From Polynucleobacter kasalickyi (GTDB lineage: Bacteria > Pseudomonadota > Gammaproteobacteria > Burkholderiales > Burkholderiaceae): 64,000 nt of DNA. A model generated the notes under the pieces. That model did not search any database. It had not been told where the DNA came from and was given only the letters and a program-made list of their open reading frames with translations. The position numbers and the translations under genes were made by a program. The first letter of the stretch is position 1. Every line of letters begins with the position of its first letter. This document shows positions 19,022 to 27,887 of this stretch, piece after piece. The DNA is taken from positions 62,001 to 126,000 of the forward strand of contig NZ_FWXJ01000008.1 in the NCBI RefSeq assembly GCF_900176405.1, written 5' to 3'.

Positions 19022-20155
19022 ATGCAAGAAGACCAAAGAATTATTCATTTATGGCAAGAAACGCTTGACCAAGCTTTTTTAGAAAAAGCTACCGATGTCC
19101 ATGTAGAAGCCCAAGAAGAATTTACCCATATTCGTTTTCGGATTGATGGCAACTTAAGAACCTATCGACGCATTAAGGGAGGTTTTCATGAGCATTTATG
19201 TGCGCATATTAAAGTTTTAGCACAATTAGATATTGCAGAGAAACGCCTTCCTCAAGATGGGCGCTTACAGTTTACGCCCGAACAAATGGTTGGGATGAAT
19301 GACGCGAGAACCATCCATCACATAATAGATTGTCGAGTATCGACCTTACCGACGGTGCATGGTGAAAAAATTGTCGTTCGTTTACTCACGCATCCTAATG
19401 GGCAGTTTCGATTAGAACAGCTAGGCTATGATACCCAACAAATCAATGATGTAAGGTCTAGTCTGCATGCTCCGCAAGGTTTAATTTTGGTTACCGGCCC
19501 AACTGGTAGTGGCAAAACCCTGACCTTATATACCTTTTTAGCCCTTCTCAACGATGGCTCAAGAAATATTTCTGCCGTAGAAGACCCCCCAGAAATTTTG
19601 TTATCTGGGATTAATCAGGTAGCTATAAATGAAAAATTAGGAATGGACTTTTCAAAATCGCTTCGAGCCATGTTAAGACAAGATCCCGATGTCATTATGA
19701 TTGGCGAAATCAGAGATGCGGTAACCGCACAAACGGCTTTGCAAGCAGCCCAAACGGGGCACCTTGTATTAGCCTCCTTACACACCAATAATTGCGTATC
19801 CACCATTACCCGCTTACGAAACTTGGGATGTGAGCAGGATGTGCTTGCCCAGTGTTTATTGCTAGTTACTGCGCAACGACTGATTCGTAAAATCTGTACT
19901 GCCTGTTCTGCGCATCAGCCGAACTGTCCTGAATGTAAAAACACGCGGTATTCTGGACGTTTTGCCGTGCATGAGGTTTTAAAAATGAACTCCATCATCA
20001 GAAACTCGATTGAAAATAATCAATGTCCCAACGAACTCTCGAAGTTAGCTGAAATGCATGGTATGCGCTCCTTATCTGCGCAAGGTCATCTTCTTGTCAA
20101 AAGCGGCAAGACAACAGCGAGTGAAGTTCTTAGTAAGATTGGAGACGATGAATGA
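19022..20155 (+). CDS. pilB: Short PilB/GspE-type secretion ATPase
   Basis: 377-aa hexameric motor ATPase for type IV pilus or type II secretion assembly. Walker A GPTGSGKT (159-166), Walker B VIMIGEIRD (224-232), the His box (LASLHTNN) and a tetracysteine zinc site (C292, C295, C302, C305) are present. Only six residues separate the two CxxC pairs. The N-terminal 150-200 residues found in most PilB/GspE (about 560 aa) are missing; the protein starts at the N2 domain (TDVHVEAQEEFTHIRFRIDG). It overlaps pilC by four bases. The pilus versus secretion role is not decided by this locus. Confidence 0.88.
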   Translation: MQEDQRIIHLWQETLDQAFLEKATDVHVEAQEEFTHIRFRIDGNLRTYRRIKGGFHEHLCAHIKVLAQLDIAEKRLPQDGRLQFTPEQMVGMNDARTIHHIIDCRVSTLPTVHGEKIVVRLLTHPNGQFRLEQLGYDTQQINDVRSSLHAPQGLILVTGPTGSGKTLTLYTFLALLNDGSRNISAVEDPPEILLSGINQVAINEKLGMDFSKSLRAMLRQDPDVIMIGEIRDAVTAQTALQAAQTGHLVLASLHTNNCVSTITRLRNLGCEQDVLAQCLLLVTAQRLIRKICTACSAHQPNCPECKNTRYSGRFAVHEVLKMNSIIRNSIENNQCPNELSKLAEMHGMRSLSAQGHLLVKSGKTTASEVLSKIGDDE

Positions 20156-21198
20156 ACCTTGCTAAGCAACAGTTATTTACGACTCAACTGGTTACTCTCT
20201 TAGATGCTGGCGTACCCTTAGTGCCGGCACTGCAAATGATGAGAGAACCGATGAACCGCACAAACTCTACCCATCATTGGTTAGACCCAATGATTGATGG
20301 GCTCCACCAAGGTCAGTCATTTTCAACTTGTTTAAGAAATTCGAAAGAAGGATTTGATGCATTTTATTGTGGGTTGGTAGAAATCGGCGAACTCTCAGGA
20401 CAACTTCATCCATTACTTTGCAAAATCTCTGAGGATTTAAAAAAATCTCAAGAGATACAGGGACAATTAAAAAAGGCTTTGACCTATCCCATTTGCGTAT
20501 TACTCATTTGTTTTGGCTTGTTAATTGCCATGTTAATTTGGGTTATTCCTAGTTTTGAACAAGTTTTTGCTGGGTTTAATGCCGATCTGCCACCTTTAAC
20601 GAGCTTTCTTTTACAGCTATCGAGATATGTTCAAGAATCTCTGTTTCTCGGATTATTCTTGATGTTGACTCTTCTTTGCTTAGCTTATTTTTTGTGGTGG
20701 CGCTTCCCGCTACTACAAAAATTTGTTGACCGATGTTTACTTCGCCTTCCGCTAATGGGTAAACTCATTCGACATGCCTTATTAGCACGGTGGGCTACCA
20801 CGATTTTTATCCTCCAAGAATCTGGTACGCCTTTGTTAAAAGCCATTCGAATCAGCGCACGTTGCTCGAATCATTGGTATTTACATGATGTCAGTGTGGA
20901 ACTTTATCGCTTACTATTACAAGGTCAAGCAATTCATGAATCAGCGCTTTCAGCAGATCATCAGCAACTACTTTTTAAACGCGAAACTCTACAATTATTA
21001 AAGGTTGGAGAAGACTCAGGGGGGCTTGTCAAAATGTTGCAATACTTAGCGAATTACCACGAACGTCAACTCACCGAACAACTGGATGTGTTGATGGAGA
21101 TGATTGAGCCTGCCTTAGTTGTCATCATGGGATTATTGGTGGGTGGAATGGTTGTAGCATTGTATTTACCATTATTTAAATTAGGGGAAATTGCTTGA
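20152..21198 (+). CDS. pilC: PilC/GspF-type inner-membrane platform protein
   Basis: 348-aa polytopic membrane protein at the base of the pilus or secretion apparatus. It has two GspF domains (about 10-130 and 210-340), with family features TQLVTLLDAGVPLVPALQMM, YCGLVEIGELSGQL and LLKVGEDSGGLVKMLQYLA, and membrane helices near 112-132, 160-182 and 315-340. Slightly shorter than PilC (about 400 aa), consistent with an abbreviated N-terminus. It is overlapped at both ends by pilB and pilD. Confidence 0.88.
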   Translation: MNLAKQQLFTTQLVTLLDAGVPLVPALQMMREPMNRTNSTHHWLDPMIDGLHQGQSFSTCLRNSKEGFDAFYCGLVEIGELSGQLHPLLCKISEDLKKSQEIQGQLKKALTYPICVLLICFGLLIAMLIWVIPSFEQVFAGFNADLPPLTSFLLQLSRYVQESLFLGLFLMLTLLCLAYFLWWRFPLLQKFVDRCLLRLPLMGKLIRHALLARWATTIFILQESGTPLLKAIRISARCSNHWYLHDVSVELYRLLLQGQAIHESALSADHQQLLFKRETLQLLKVGEDSGGLVKMLQYLANYHERQLTEQLDVLMEMIEPALVVIMGLLVGGMVVALYLPLFKLGEIA

Positions 21199-21683
21199 TT
21201 TGGATTTACTGCCTGGTCATTTTGCTGATTGTCACTGCCCTGGCCATCATTGATTTACGCACCATGCGATTACCTAATTATTTAACAGTCCCTTTAATGG
21301 TGTTGGGCTTACTCGTTAGTTCATTTACCGATTTTGGGTTTTGTAGTGCCTCTGAATCTCTCTTTGGCCTTCTGCTAGGGTACTTCCTGATTTGGGCTGT
21401 GAATTGTGTATATTTCCTATTTACCAAAAAACACGGCATCGGCATGGGCGATGCTAAATTACTTGCGGCGTATGGTGCTATATTAGGATTCAGTAATGTT
21501 TTACCAATATTATTTATTTCCAGCGTAATTGGTTTAATTGGGGGTATTATTTGGTTAAAATTACATAAATTAAATCATCAGGCAGCTTTTCCATTTGGAC
21601 CCTTTATATGTGTAGCTGGTTTGATTGCAATTTCAGACGTAGTGTTTAAAACATTTTTTATTCGAACTTTTTTTGGGTTATAG
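21195..21683 (+). CDS. pilD: Prepilin peptidase lacking the methyltransferase domain
   Basis: 162-aa membrane aspartic peptidase (A24 family) that would cleave type IV prepilin leaders. The two catalytic Asp are in AIIDLRTMRLPN (D20) and GMGDAKLLAAYGA. Standard PilD is about 270-290 aa and carries an N-terminal cytoplasmic domain with a Cys-rich zinc site that methylates the new N-terminus; that domain is absent here. It starts with TTG inside the pilC stop (TTGA) behind AGGGG (21183-21187). No ATG precedes the first catalytic Asp, so the TTG start is well supported. Confidence 0.85.
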   Translation: MIWIYCLVILLIVTALAIIDLRTMRLPNYLTVPLMVLGLLVSSFTDFGFCSASESLFGLLLGYFLIWAVNCVYFLFTKKHGIGMGDAKLLAAYGAILGFSNVLPILFISSVIGLIGGIIWLKLHKLNHQAAFPFGPFICVAGLIAISDVVFKTFFIRTFFGL

Positions 21684-21689
21684 CATTTT

Positions 21690-22310
21690 ATGAACGATAC
21701 AGTTAAACCAATGACAACAATCGGCCTCACAGGTGGTATTGGTAGTGGTAAAAGCCTTGCTGCAAAAGAATTTATCCGTTTAGGCGCTCAGGTCATTGAT
21801 AGTGATGCGCTAGCACACCAGGTAACTAGTGCTGGTGGAGTTGCTATGCCAGCGATTGAAGAAGCTTTTGGTAAAGAGTTCTTAATGGAAGATGGTAGTT
21901 TAAATCGTGAGAAAATGCGCGAATATGCCTTCAATCATCGCCCAGCCTTGACCATCCTCGAAAGCATTACACACCCTCTCATTAAAGAAGCTAGTCACGC
22001 TGCTTTAGAAGCTGCCCTGAAAAAAAATCCCCCTTACATTATTTTTATGATTCCATTGCTGTTTGAATCCAATAATTGGGAAGGTCGTTTTGATAAAATC
22101 ATCGTGACGGATTGCTCCGTAGAAACGCAAGTACAGCGTGTTGTCCTTAGAAATAAATTACCGAGAGAGCAAGTAGAAAAAATTATGGCTGCTCAAATGT
22201 CTCGTGAGGAACGCGTGAAAAATGCTGATTTTGTGATTAATAACGATGGTCTATTAATTGATTTGAATCTTCAAGTCATGGATATTCATCAAAAAATTAT
22301 TGCCCTATAA
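21690..22310 (+). CDS. coaE: Dephospho-CoA kinase
   Basis: 206-aa kinase for the last step of coenzyme A synthesis. The P-loop GLTGGIGSGKS lies at residues 12-22, with VIDSDALAHQVT and the LID/CoA region PLLFESNNWEGRFDKIIVTDC. The first seven residues may be dispensable (an alternative ATG is at 21711). It follows pilD by 6 bp, the pilD-coaE-zapD order familiar from many beta- and gammaproteobacteria. Confidence 0.95.
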   Translation: MNDTVKPMTTIGLTGGIGSGKSLAAKEFIRLGAQVIDSDALAHQVTSAGGVAMPAIEEAFGKEFLMEDGSLNREKMREYAFNHRPALTILESITHPLIKEASHAALEAALKKNPPYIIFMIPLLFESNNWEGRFDKIIVTDCSVETQVQRVVLRNKLPREQVEKIMAAQMSREERVKNADFVINNDGLLIDLNLQVMDIHQKIIAL

Positions 22311-22406
22311 CTTTTTTTTATTAATTTTTTGATTTTTTCTTGTGCAATTCATAATTAAATCTCATACTAATAACTTCAATTTAAATCAAATAGATAGATT
22401 GTTTCC

Positions 22407-23159
22407 TTGTTAACTTACGAATACCCTTCTAATGAAACTGTACGCAGCCTACTGCGTCTAGAGTATTTGTTCAAGCGACAAGAAATTTTTATGGAGTCGG
22501 ATGATCCTGAGCTCCATTTAAATGCAATTTCTTTGCTATTTGATATTGGTGATGTCACTTCAAGGGCTGACCTAAAGTCTAATTTATTGAAAGAATTAGA
22601 CCGTCAAAGGCTCTATCTGTGTGGCTTTAGAGCAGATCAAGCCGTGAATTCCGATGCTTTAGAAACGGTCATCAAACAAATTGAAGATTGCCTTGCGACA
22701 CTCAACAATTTGGTTGGTAAACCGAATACTTTAATTAATGAAAATGAATGGCTATCGATTATTCGTTCTAGATTAAGTGTTGCAGGTGGTACTAGTCCAG
22801 TTGATCTACCTAGCTTATATAGTTGGCAGCGTCTACCCGCCAAGCAACGTCGAGCACAACTGCAATCCTACACTCCAGCTTTCAATGACTGGAAAACCAC
22901 TTGCCACCTATTTCTAAAGTTGTTGCGTCAATCGGGGGATTCTAAGGCTTACTCTACTGAAAATGGTTCTTTTCAACTGCCACTGACGGGTAAAACGTAT
23001 CAGTTAATTCGGGTTGAGGTAGATAGTGAAGTGTTAATTCCAGAGATTAGTGCCAATAAACACGTCCTATTGATCCGTTTCTTACAAAGTTCAACCACGG
23101 GCAAGGCAACTGCTTATACAGGTCCGATTGAATTCAATTTAACGCTCTGTAATCTGTAA
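22407..23159 (+). CDS. zapD: Cell division protein ZapD
   Basis: 250-aa cytoplasmic protein that cross-links FtsZ filaments and stabilises the Z ring. The N-terminus LTYEYPSNETVRSLLRLEYLF matches the family (typically M-I-x-YEYP-NE-x-R). Family-typical segments GGTSPVDLPSLYSWQRLP and WKTTCHLFLKLLRQSG are also present. The start is TTG at 22407, which puts the Met where the family begins; no ATG is available in that position. Confidence 0.9.
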   Translation: MLTYEYPSNETVRSLLRLEYLFKRQEIFMESDDPELHLNAISLLFDIGDVTSRADLKSNLLKELDRQRLYLCGFRADQAVNSDALETVIKQIEDCLATLNNLVGKPNTLINENEWLSIIRSRLSVAGGTSPVDLPSLYSWQRLPAKQRRAQLQSYTPAFNDWKTTCHLFLKLLRQSGDSKAYSTENGSFQLPLTGKTYQLIRVEVDSEVLIPEISANKHVLLIRFLQSSTTGKATAYTGPIEFNLTLCNL

Positions 23160-23231
23160 AGAACTGTCTTGCGTAAAAGCGCTTTCTAACGCTTATTACC
23201 CTTAAAGTTCAACAACAGAGCATAACTGCTC

Positions 23232-23642
23232 TCAAACTCCTTGATTTTGCATCATTTCAATAATAGATATTGTAGCTGGCAACAATGGGCTCAAAGCACA
23301 ATTCGTTAGTACTCGACTAGCTTGCCAGTTTAATTCTTGATTTTCTAGACCACTTGGCACACCAGTCCAATCTTTTACAAGGTGTAAATGAAGTCTGACA
23401 TAGGCATGTGGATAATCATGTTCTATCACCCCAAATGCATGACTTTGATGCACCTGGATACCAAGCTCTTCCTCGAGCTCTCTGACTAAAGCTTGGTGCG
23501 GGCTCTCACCTTGTTCAATTTTGCCACCAGGAAATTCCCAGTAGCCCGCGTAGGGTTTGCCAATTGGGCGGTTGGCGAGTAAATAATCATTATTTTCTCG
23601 AAGTATGATTCCGACCGCCACTTCCGTAATTGGCCTAGTCAT
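23232..23642 (-). CDS. mutT: MutT-type 8-oxo-dGTP diphosphatase
   Basis: 136-aa Nudix hydrolase that removes 8-oxo-dGTP from the nucleotide pool, preventing A:T to C:G errors. The Nudix box (GGKIEQGESPHQALVREL then EEELG) occupies residues 39-61, preceded by the MutT-like YAGYWEFPG. It directly abuts the upstream ATPase gene. It converges with zapD across a 72-bp gap that contains only weak hairpins. Confidence 0.9.
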   Translation of the reverse strand: MTRPITEVAVGIILRENNDYLLANRPIGKPYAGYWEFPGGKIEQGESPHQALVRELEEELGIQVHQSHAFGVIEHDYPHAYVRLHLHLVKDWTGVPSGLENQELNWQASRVLTNCALSPLLPATISIIEMMQNQGV

Positions 23643-24497
23643 TTACTGCGCGCCTGCAAAGTGCCTTGCAAATTGCCAAGCTACCCGACCAGAACGTGAA
23701 CCTCGCTCCAAAGCCCAGACTAAAGCCTCAGGCTTGGCTTTGGCCACGGCATCCGCATCGAGACCAAAATGCGCCAACCAGTGCGCCACGATTTCTAAAT
23801 ACTCATCTTGTTTGGGCGGATAAAAAGATACCCATAAACCAAAGCGTTCGGATAGTGAGATTTTTTCTTCAACAACTTCACCAGGATGAATTTCACCGTC
23901 AGAACTATGCTGATAACCTTCATTGTCTTTCATATACTCAGGCAATAAATGCCGGCGATTTGAAGTCGCATAAATCAATACGTTCTCAACTTGAGCGGAT
24001 AAAGAACCGTCCAAAGCAGATTTGAGCGCCTTATAACCGGCCTCGCCATCCTCGAAAGATAAGTCATCACAGAAAACAATAAACTTTTCAGGCCGACCTG
24101 CCAAAATTTCCGTGAGATCTTGCAAGTCCGATAAGTGCTCCTTATCAACCTCAACAAGTCTCAAGCCTGCCGCATAAAACTGATTTAAACAGGCTTTGAT
24201 CAACGAAGATTTACCAGTACCTCTGGCACCCGTTAACAACACATTGTTAGCTGGTTTGCCCGCTACGAAGTGTTGGGTATTGTTTACAATCTGCTCTTTC
24301 TGACGATCAATGGCTTGTAAATCATCAAATGAAATATCTGATAAATGCCAAATCGGTTTCAAAAACCCGAGGTTACCCAGTAAAGACTGTCTTCTTTGCC
24401 AACGAAATGCTTTCGCATTTTGCCAGTCCTCTTGCGTTAACGGCTTAGGGAAAAAAACCTCTAAGCGTTCAATAAATTGATCTAATTTTTCACTCAT
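23643..24497 (-). CDS. AAA+ ATP-binding protein, DUF815 family
   Basis: 284-aa cytoplasmic P-loop ATPase. Walker A is GARGTGKSS (about residue 87), Walker B is FIVFCDDLSFED, and the arginine-containing SLSERFGLWVSFY sensor region is present. The family occurs next to argJ and mutT in many betaproteobacteria; its precise role is unknown. I use the ATG at 24497 (MSEKLDQFIERLEVFF). The frame is open back to 24614, but that extension runs into argJ and has no resemblance to the family. Confidence 0.85.
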   Translation of the reverse strand: MSEKLDQFIERLEVFFPKPLTQEDWQNAKAFRWQRRQSLLGNLGFLKPIWHLSDISFDDLQAIDRQKEQIVNNTQHFVAGKPANNVLLTGARGTGKSSLIKACLNQFYAAGLRLVEVDKEHLSDLQDLTEILAGRPEKFIVFCDDLSFEDGEAGYKALKSALDGSLSAQVENVLIYATSNRRHLLPEYMKDNEGYQHSSDGEIHPGEVVEEKISLSERFGLWVSFYPPKQDEYLEIVAHWLAHFGLDADAVAKAKPEALVWALERGSRSGRVAWQFARHFAGAQ

Positions 24498-24534
24498 AGT
24501 TATATTGTAATTTGTGCGACAAAAACCTGTCCGA

Positions 24535-25761
24535 TTAGGAACGATAGTCGGCGTTAATGGATACGTACTCATGTGAAAAATCGCAGGTCCACATCGTTCG
24601 TTCGGATTGACCACGTCCCAAATCGACGGTCACTTTAATCTCTGCCTCAGACATCACACGTTGACCATCTTCCTCGCGATAGTCTGGGTTGCGACCGCCG
24701 TCTTTGGCTACCCAAACATCACCCAACCATAATTGCACATGGTTGACGTCTAAATCTTGAATACCCGCATAACCAATCGCGGCAAGAATTCTACCTAAAT
24801 TCGGATCACTCGCAAAAAATGCTGTCTTTACCAGTGGTGAGTGAGCGATTGCTTCGCCTACTAACTTGCATTCCTCTAGGTTAGCTCCACCTTTGACTTC
24901 AATTGTCATAAATTTTGTAGCGCCCTCACCGTCCCGCACAATTTTTTTCGCAAGGTCTTGAGCCGTGGCTAGAAGCATCGCTTTGAAAGGTGCATAAGCA
25001 GCATGCTCTGTACTATCAATGTAAATGCCACACTGATTGGATGCCATGATGATGAAAGAGTCATTCGTTGAGGTGTCGCCATCAATCGTAATTGCATTGA
25101 AAGATAAATCAGCCACCTCTTTGGTTAAGGTATTGAGCAACTGTGCGTCAATGCCGATATCGGTCCCAATGAAGCCCAACATAGTTGCCATATTGGGGTG
25201 AATCATACCAGCGCCTTTACTAACGCCTGACATAGAAACCTTAACACCCGCAATTTCTTGTGAGCTTGAGTATGCCTTCGGTAAAGTATCCGTCGTCATG
25301 ATCGCAAAGGCTGCGTCATACCAACCAGCATCTATCAGATTCGCTTTAGCAGCGGATAAGGCTGTAATAATTTTAGCCACCGGTAATGGCTCTAAAATCA
25401 CTCCGGTTGAGAATGGCAATACTTCCTCTGGAGTAATTTCCAATAGGGCAGCAACCGCATCACATACTGCATTGGCATCTTTTAGACCTGGTTCTCCAGT
25501 GCCGGCATTCGCATTACCGGTATTAATGACCAAGGCCCGGATACCCGTGGTTTGCGCCAGATGCTGTTTACAAATTTGCACTGGAGCGGCACAAAAGCGA
25601 TTTAAAGTAAAGACACCACTCACTGACGACCCCGGAGTAAGGGTAATGATCAGGACATCCTTGCGATCAGCTTTTTTAATTCCCGCCATAGCATAGCCTA
25701 ATTGAATACCGGGAATGGGCAAAAGGTCAGACGGACTTAAAGGATGCAAATGAACGGCCAT
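24535..25761 (-). CDS. argJ: Bifunctional ornithine acetyltransferase / N-acetylglutamate synthase
   Basis: 408-aa enzyme that recycles the acetyl group from N-acetylornithine to glutamate in arginine synthesis. It is made as a precursor that self-cleaves at the Ala-Thr bond in [16 protein letters not shown], which is present near residue 190. [13 protein letters not shown] and the C-terminal [10 protein letters not shown] are also diagnostic. Whether it is mono- or bifunctional cannot be told from sequence. Confidence 0.95.
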   Translation of the reverse strand: MAVHLHPLSPSDLLPIPGIQLGYAMAGIKKADRKDVLIITLTPGSSVSGVFTLNRFCAAPVQICKQHLAQTTGIRALVINTGNANAGTGEPGLKDANAVCDAVAALLEITPEEVLPFSTGVILEPLPVAKIITALSAAKANLIDAGWYDAAFAIMTTDTLPKAYSSSQEIAGVKVSMSGVSKGAGMIHPNMATMLGFIGTDIGIDAQLLNTLTKEVADLSFNAITIDGDTSTNDSFIIMASNQCGIYIDSTEHAAYAPFKAMLLATAQDLAKKIVRDGEGATKFMTIEVKGGANLEECKLVGEAIAHSPLVKTAFFASDPNLGRILAAIGYAGIQDLDVNHVQLWLGDVWVAKDGGRNPDYREEDGQRVMSEAEIKVTVDLGRGQSERTMWTCDFSHEYVSINADYRS

Positions 25762-25814
25762 AGTAAAACTTTCAGTAAAAATTGATAAATTCAGGTGGTT
25801 AGAATCAGCTTGGT

Positions 25815-26447
25815 TTAATTTGGTATCGTTTTAATATTTTCAACGATTTTCTTGCTCCACTCTTTATAGTAAGCCGGTGTAAAGTGTTGCCCATCTGTGG
25901 TTTGCCACTCATCTGGCTTTGACATCTTCAGAGAGTCGATATATTTACAAGGTGCCACTGAATTCGCCAGAACTTCATTTAAATCTTTGACTCTTCCATG
26001 GGTTTTACCAGTCATATATCCTTCATTTCCCCATGGTGGCCCTACCCATAAACAAGGTTTATTCAACTCAGCAATTTTTTTGGATAAAATCTTCACTTCT
26101 GTAGATACATTGAACTTAATCATCTGTTCTTTATATTTACCCAGCGTATCGCCCATGATGACAACAACGACATCAGGTTTGTCTTGGGCGACTAAATCGG
26201 TAATTGGCTTTGTTTTGGCTGACTTGCCCAACGATAATTGAATCGGTGCATTAAAGGCTCTTTCTGCACCGCCGCATAAGCCGTTGGACTCCATCAGCCA
26301 TTGACTAGGCTCAGATCCACACACGCCCATGGAGTGCACTTTGGCGCCTTGACTTTGGAGATTTTCATGTAAGCTAGTAATCAAGTATCCTGGTTTAGCC
26401 ATATGACTGGCACCAATAATAAGAAACGTTAAGTTTGTAAGTAACAT
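25815..26447 (-). CDS. SGNH-fold hydrolase/acyltransferase-like protein, no signal peptide
   Basis: 210-aa protein with the SGNH/GDSL catalytic pattern: nucleophile Ser14 in IIGASHMAK, a central [10 protein letters not shown], a block with G and N in [10 protein letters not shown], and a C-terminal D185-x-x-H188 in DGQHFTP. It lies 72 bp downstream of the MBOAT gene on the same strand and probably works with it in transferring or removing O-acyl groups. Such partners are usually exported, yet no signal peptide is visible. A stop codon directly precedes the ATG, so the N-terminus cannot be extended. An AAAGGGG site about nine bases upstream supports the start. The specific family is not recognised. 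Confidence 0.7.
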   Translation of the reverse strand: MLLTNLTFLIIGASHMAKPGYLITSLHENLQSQGAKVHSMGVCGSEPSQWLMESNGLCGGAERAFNAPIQLSLGKSAKTKPITDLVAQDKPDVVVVIMGDTLGKYKEQMIKFNVSTEVKILSKKIAELNKPCLWVGPPWGNEGYMTGKTHGRVKDLNEVLANSVAPCKYIDSLKMSKPDEWQTTDGQHFTPAYYKEWSKKIVENIKTIPN

Positions 26448-26519
26448 TCAATAGCCCCTTTCCAAGCAATTTAAAACGACATAAAAAGATGACGCATCAT
26501 CGATTGATCATGCTCCATT

Positions 26520-27764
26520 TTACCGAGTCCCGTAGACTCCTTCTAAGCCAAACGAACTAAAAGCAATACATAAAATAATCCAAACTACACACGCGTAGGG
26601 ATTTCTCAAAAAATGATATTTTCTAGCTAATTTAGGGAATGCAAATTCAAAAGCAATCAATAGGGTCGCAAAAATCACCGTTAACAAGGTCTTGGTATCA
26701 AACTCTAAATGGCTACTAATCACATTATTTGGGTCTGAGTTCCAAGTGAAGATTTGTTGGAACTTAAAGAATAAGAGGGAAGAATCTGACTCAGAGAAAA
26801 TTAATCTTCCCAAAACAACAATCAAGGGAAATAGCAACAAAGCGAATAGCTTTGCTAATGCCTTGTTAGCGATGATTTTTAAAATGTAATAGGTAAGTAC
26901 CCAAAATAGCGCATGGAAAGTACCCCAAATGACAAAATTTAAAGTCACTCCATGCCACATCGCCGAACTTATAAATACTAAGAAGATCGCTACTGGCAAA
27001 CCAAAGGTCTTTTTAAAGGGTAGGAAAAATAGATTCTTTAACACCGTCGATAAGCTAATATGCCAACGTTGCCAATATTCAATCACATTCCTGGCCGCGA
27101 AAGGACTATTGAAGTTCATCACCGTCCGCACTCCAAATAAATTCAGCGCGCCAAATGCCATCATCGTGATGCCCGCAAAATTAAAATACACATAAGCCTC
27201 AAAAGCAATCGCAAACACGAGGATATCAAGGGCTTCGGTGGATTCTTTTAGGATCAGTAATTGCGCTAAACCAGAGGCAACAACACTAAATAAGAAAGTG
27301 CCCAGAATCATCCAGCGAAGATAAATAAAAGTTCTTTTCTTACTAAATGCTGAGGTTGCTGGAGCTGTCAGCGCCACAGGTCCTGAATTAAACCGGACGG
27401 GTTGCATGATATTCAGAAATAAACTTTTAAGTGTGAACTGATCATGATAAATAAAGAGGGCTATACCAGCGCTCACAAAGGAGACGCCCAACCAATTTAA
27501 TGAAGAACTATTGCCGTTAAACCCCGTAAGTACCCCAATTTGACCGGTCAAACTTAAGATTGGGGTGATAAAAAATACTGCATAAGCTAAGCCTACCCGC
27601 GCAAATTGATTCTTTCGAACTAACTGATATAGAGCCCAAATAGCTATAGAACTTAGGGCCGTGAAGATGCTTGCAAAGCCCACACCTTTTGAGAAAAATA
27701 TTAAACCATATCCAATCAAATAAATAAGAACAGGACCTAATAGATTTTTAGTGTGAAGTTTCAT
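26520..27764 (-). CDS. MBOAT-family membrane O-acyltransferase
   Basis: 414-aa polytopic membrane protein of the MBOAT (AlgI/DltB/PatA-like) family, which moves acyl groups across or within the membrane onto cell-envelope glycans. Conserved landmarks are NVIEYWQRWHISLS and the invariant-histidine segment SAMWHGVTLNFVIWG (about residue 275). Many hydrophobic helices span the length. Start chosen at ATG 27764 (MKLHTKNLLG); the frame also opens at 27812. With the downstream SGNH protein it interrupts the usual argJ-secA neighbourhood. Substrate unknown: peptidoglycan, LPS or an exopolysaccharide are all possible. Confidence 0.85.
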   Translation of the reverse strand: MKLHTKNLLGPVLIYLIGYGLIFFSKGVGFASIFTALSSIAIWALYQLVRKNQFARVGLAYAVFFITPILSLTGQIGVLTGFNGNSSSLNWLGVSFVSAGIALFIYHDQFTLKSLFLNIMQPVRFNSGPVALTAPATSAFSKKRTFIYLRWMILGTFLFSVVASGLAQLLILKESTEALDILVFAIAFEAYVYFNFAGITMMAFGALNLFGVRTVMNFNSPFAARNVIEYWQRWHISLSTVLKNLFFLPFKKTFGLPVAIFLVFISSAMWHGVTLNFVIWGTFHALFWVLTYYILKIIANKALAKLFALLLFPLIVVLGRLIFSESDSSLLFFKFQQIFTWNSDPNNVISSHLEFDTKTLLTVIFATLLIAFEFAFPKLARKYHFLRNPYACVVWIILCIAFSSFGLEGVYGTR

Positions 27765-27832
27765 ATGTACCAATTGATCAAAATTTACAAAAATTACGAT
27801 ACCGAAACACAAAATAGGCCAGCTCTACGGAA

Positions 27833-27858
27833 TCAGGGCGGTAACTACTTCGCCCTGA
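27833..27858 (-). repeat. 8-bp inverted repeat downstream of secA
   Basis: TCAGGGCG (27833-27840) and CGCCCTGA (27851-27858) are perfect arms with a 10-base loop, starting 30 bp after the secA stop on the minus strand. The GC-rich stem could stop or protect the secA transcript. There is no T-run afterward, so it is not a canonical intrinsic terminator. Confidence 0.5.
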
Positions 27859-27887
27859 CATTTCCATGGCAACGCTATTCTTTTAAA

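Noticed and set aside
23177..23232. Terminator between zapD and mutT
   Set aside because: Only 5-bp stems (AAGCG/CGCTT and AGAGC/GCTCT) without T-runs; too weak to list.
24498..24614. 39-residue N-terminal extension of the DUF815 ATPase overlapping argJ
   Set aside because: It is argJ coding sequence read in another frame; the family start is at 24497 with 37 bp after the argJ stop.
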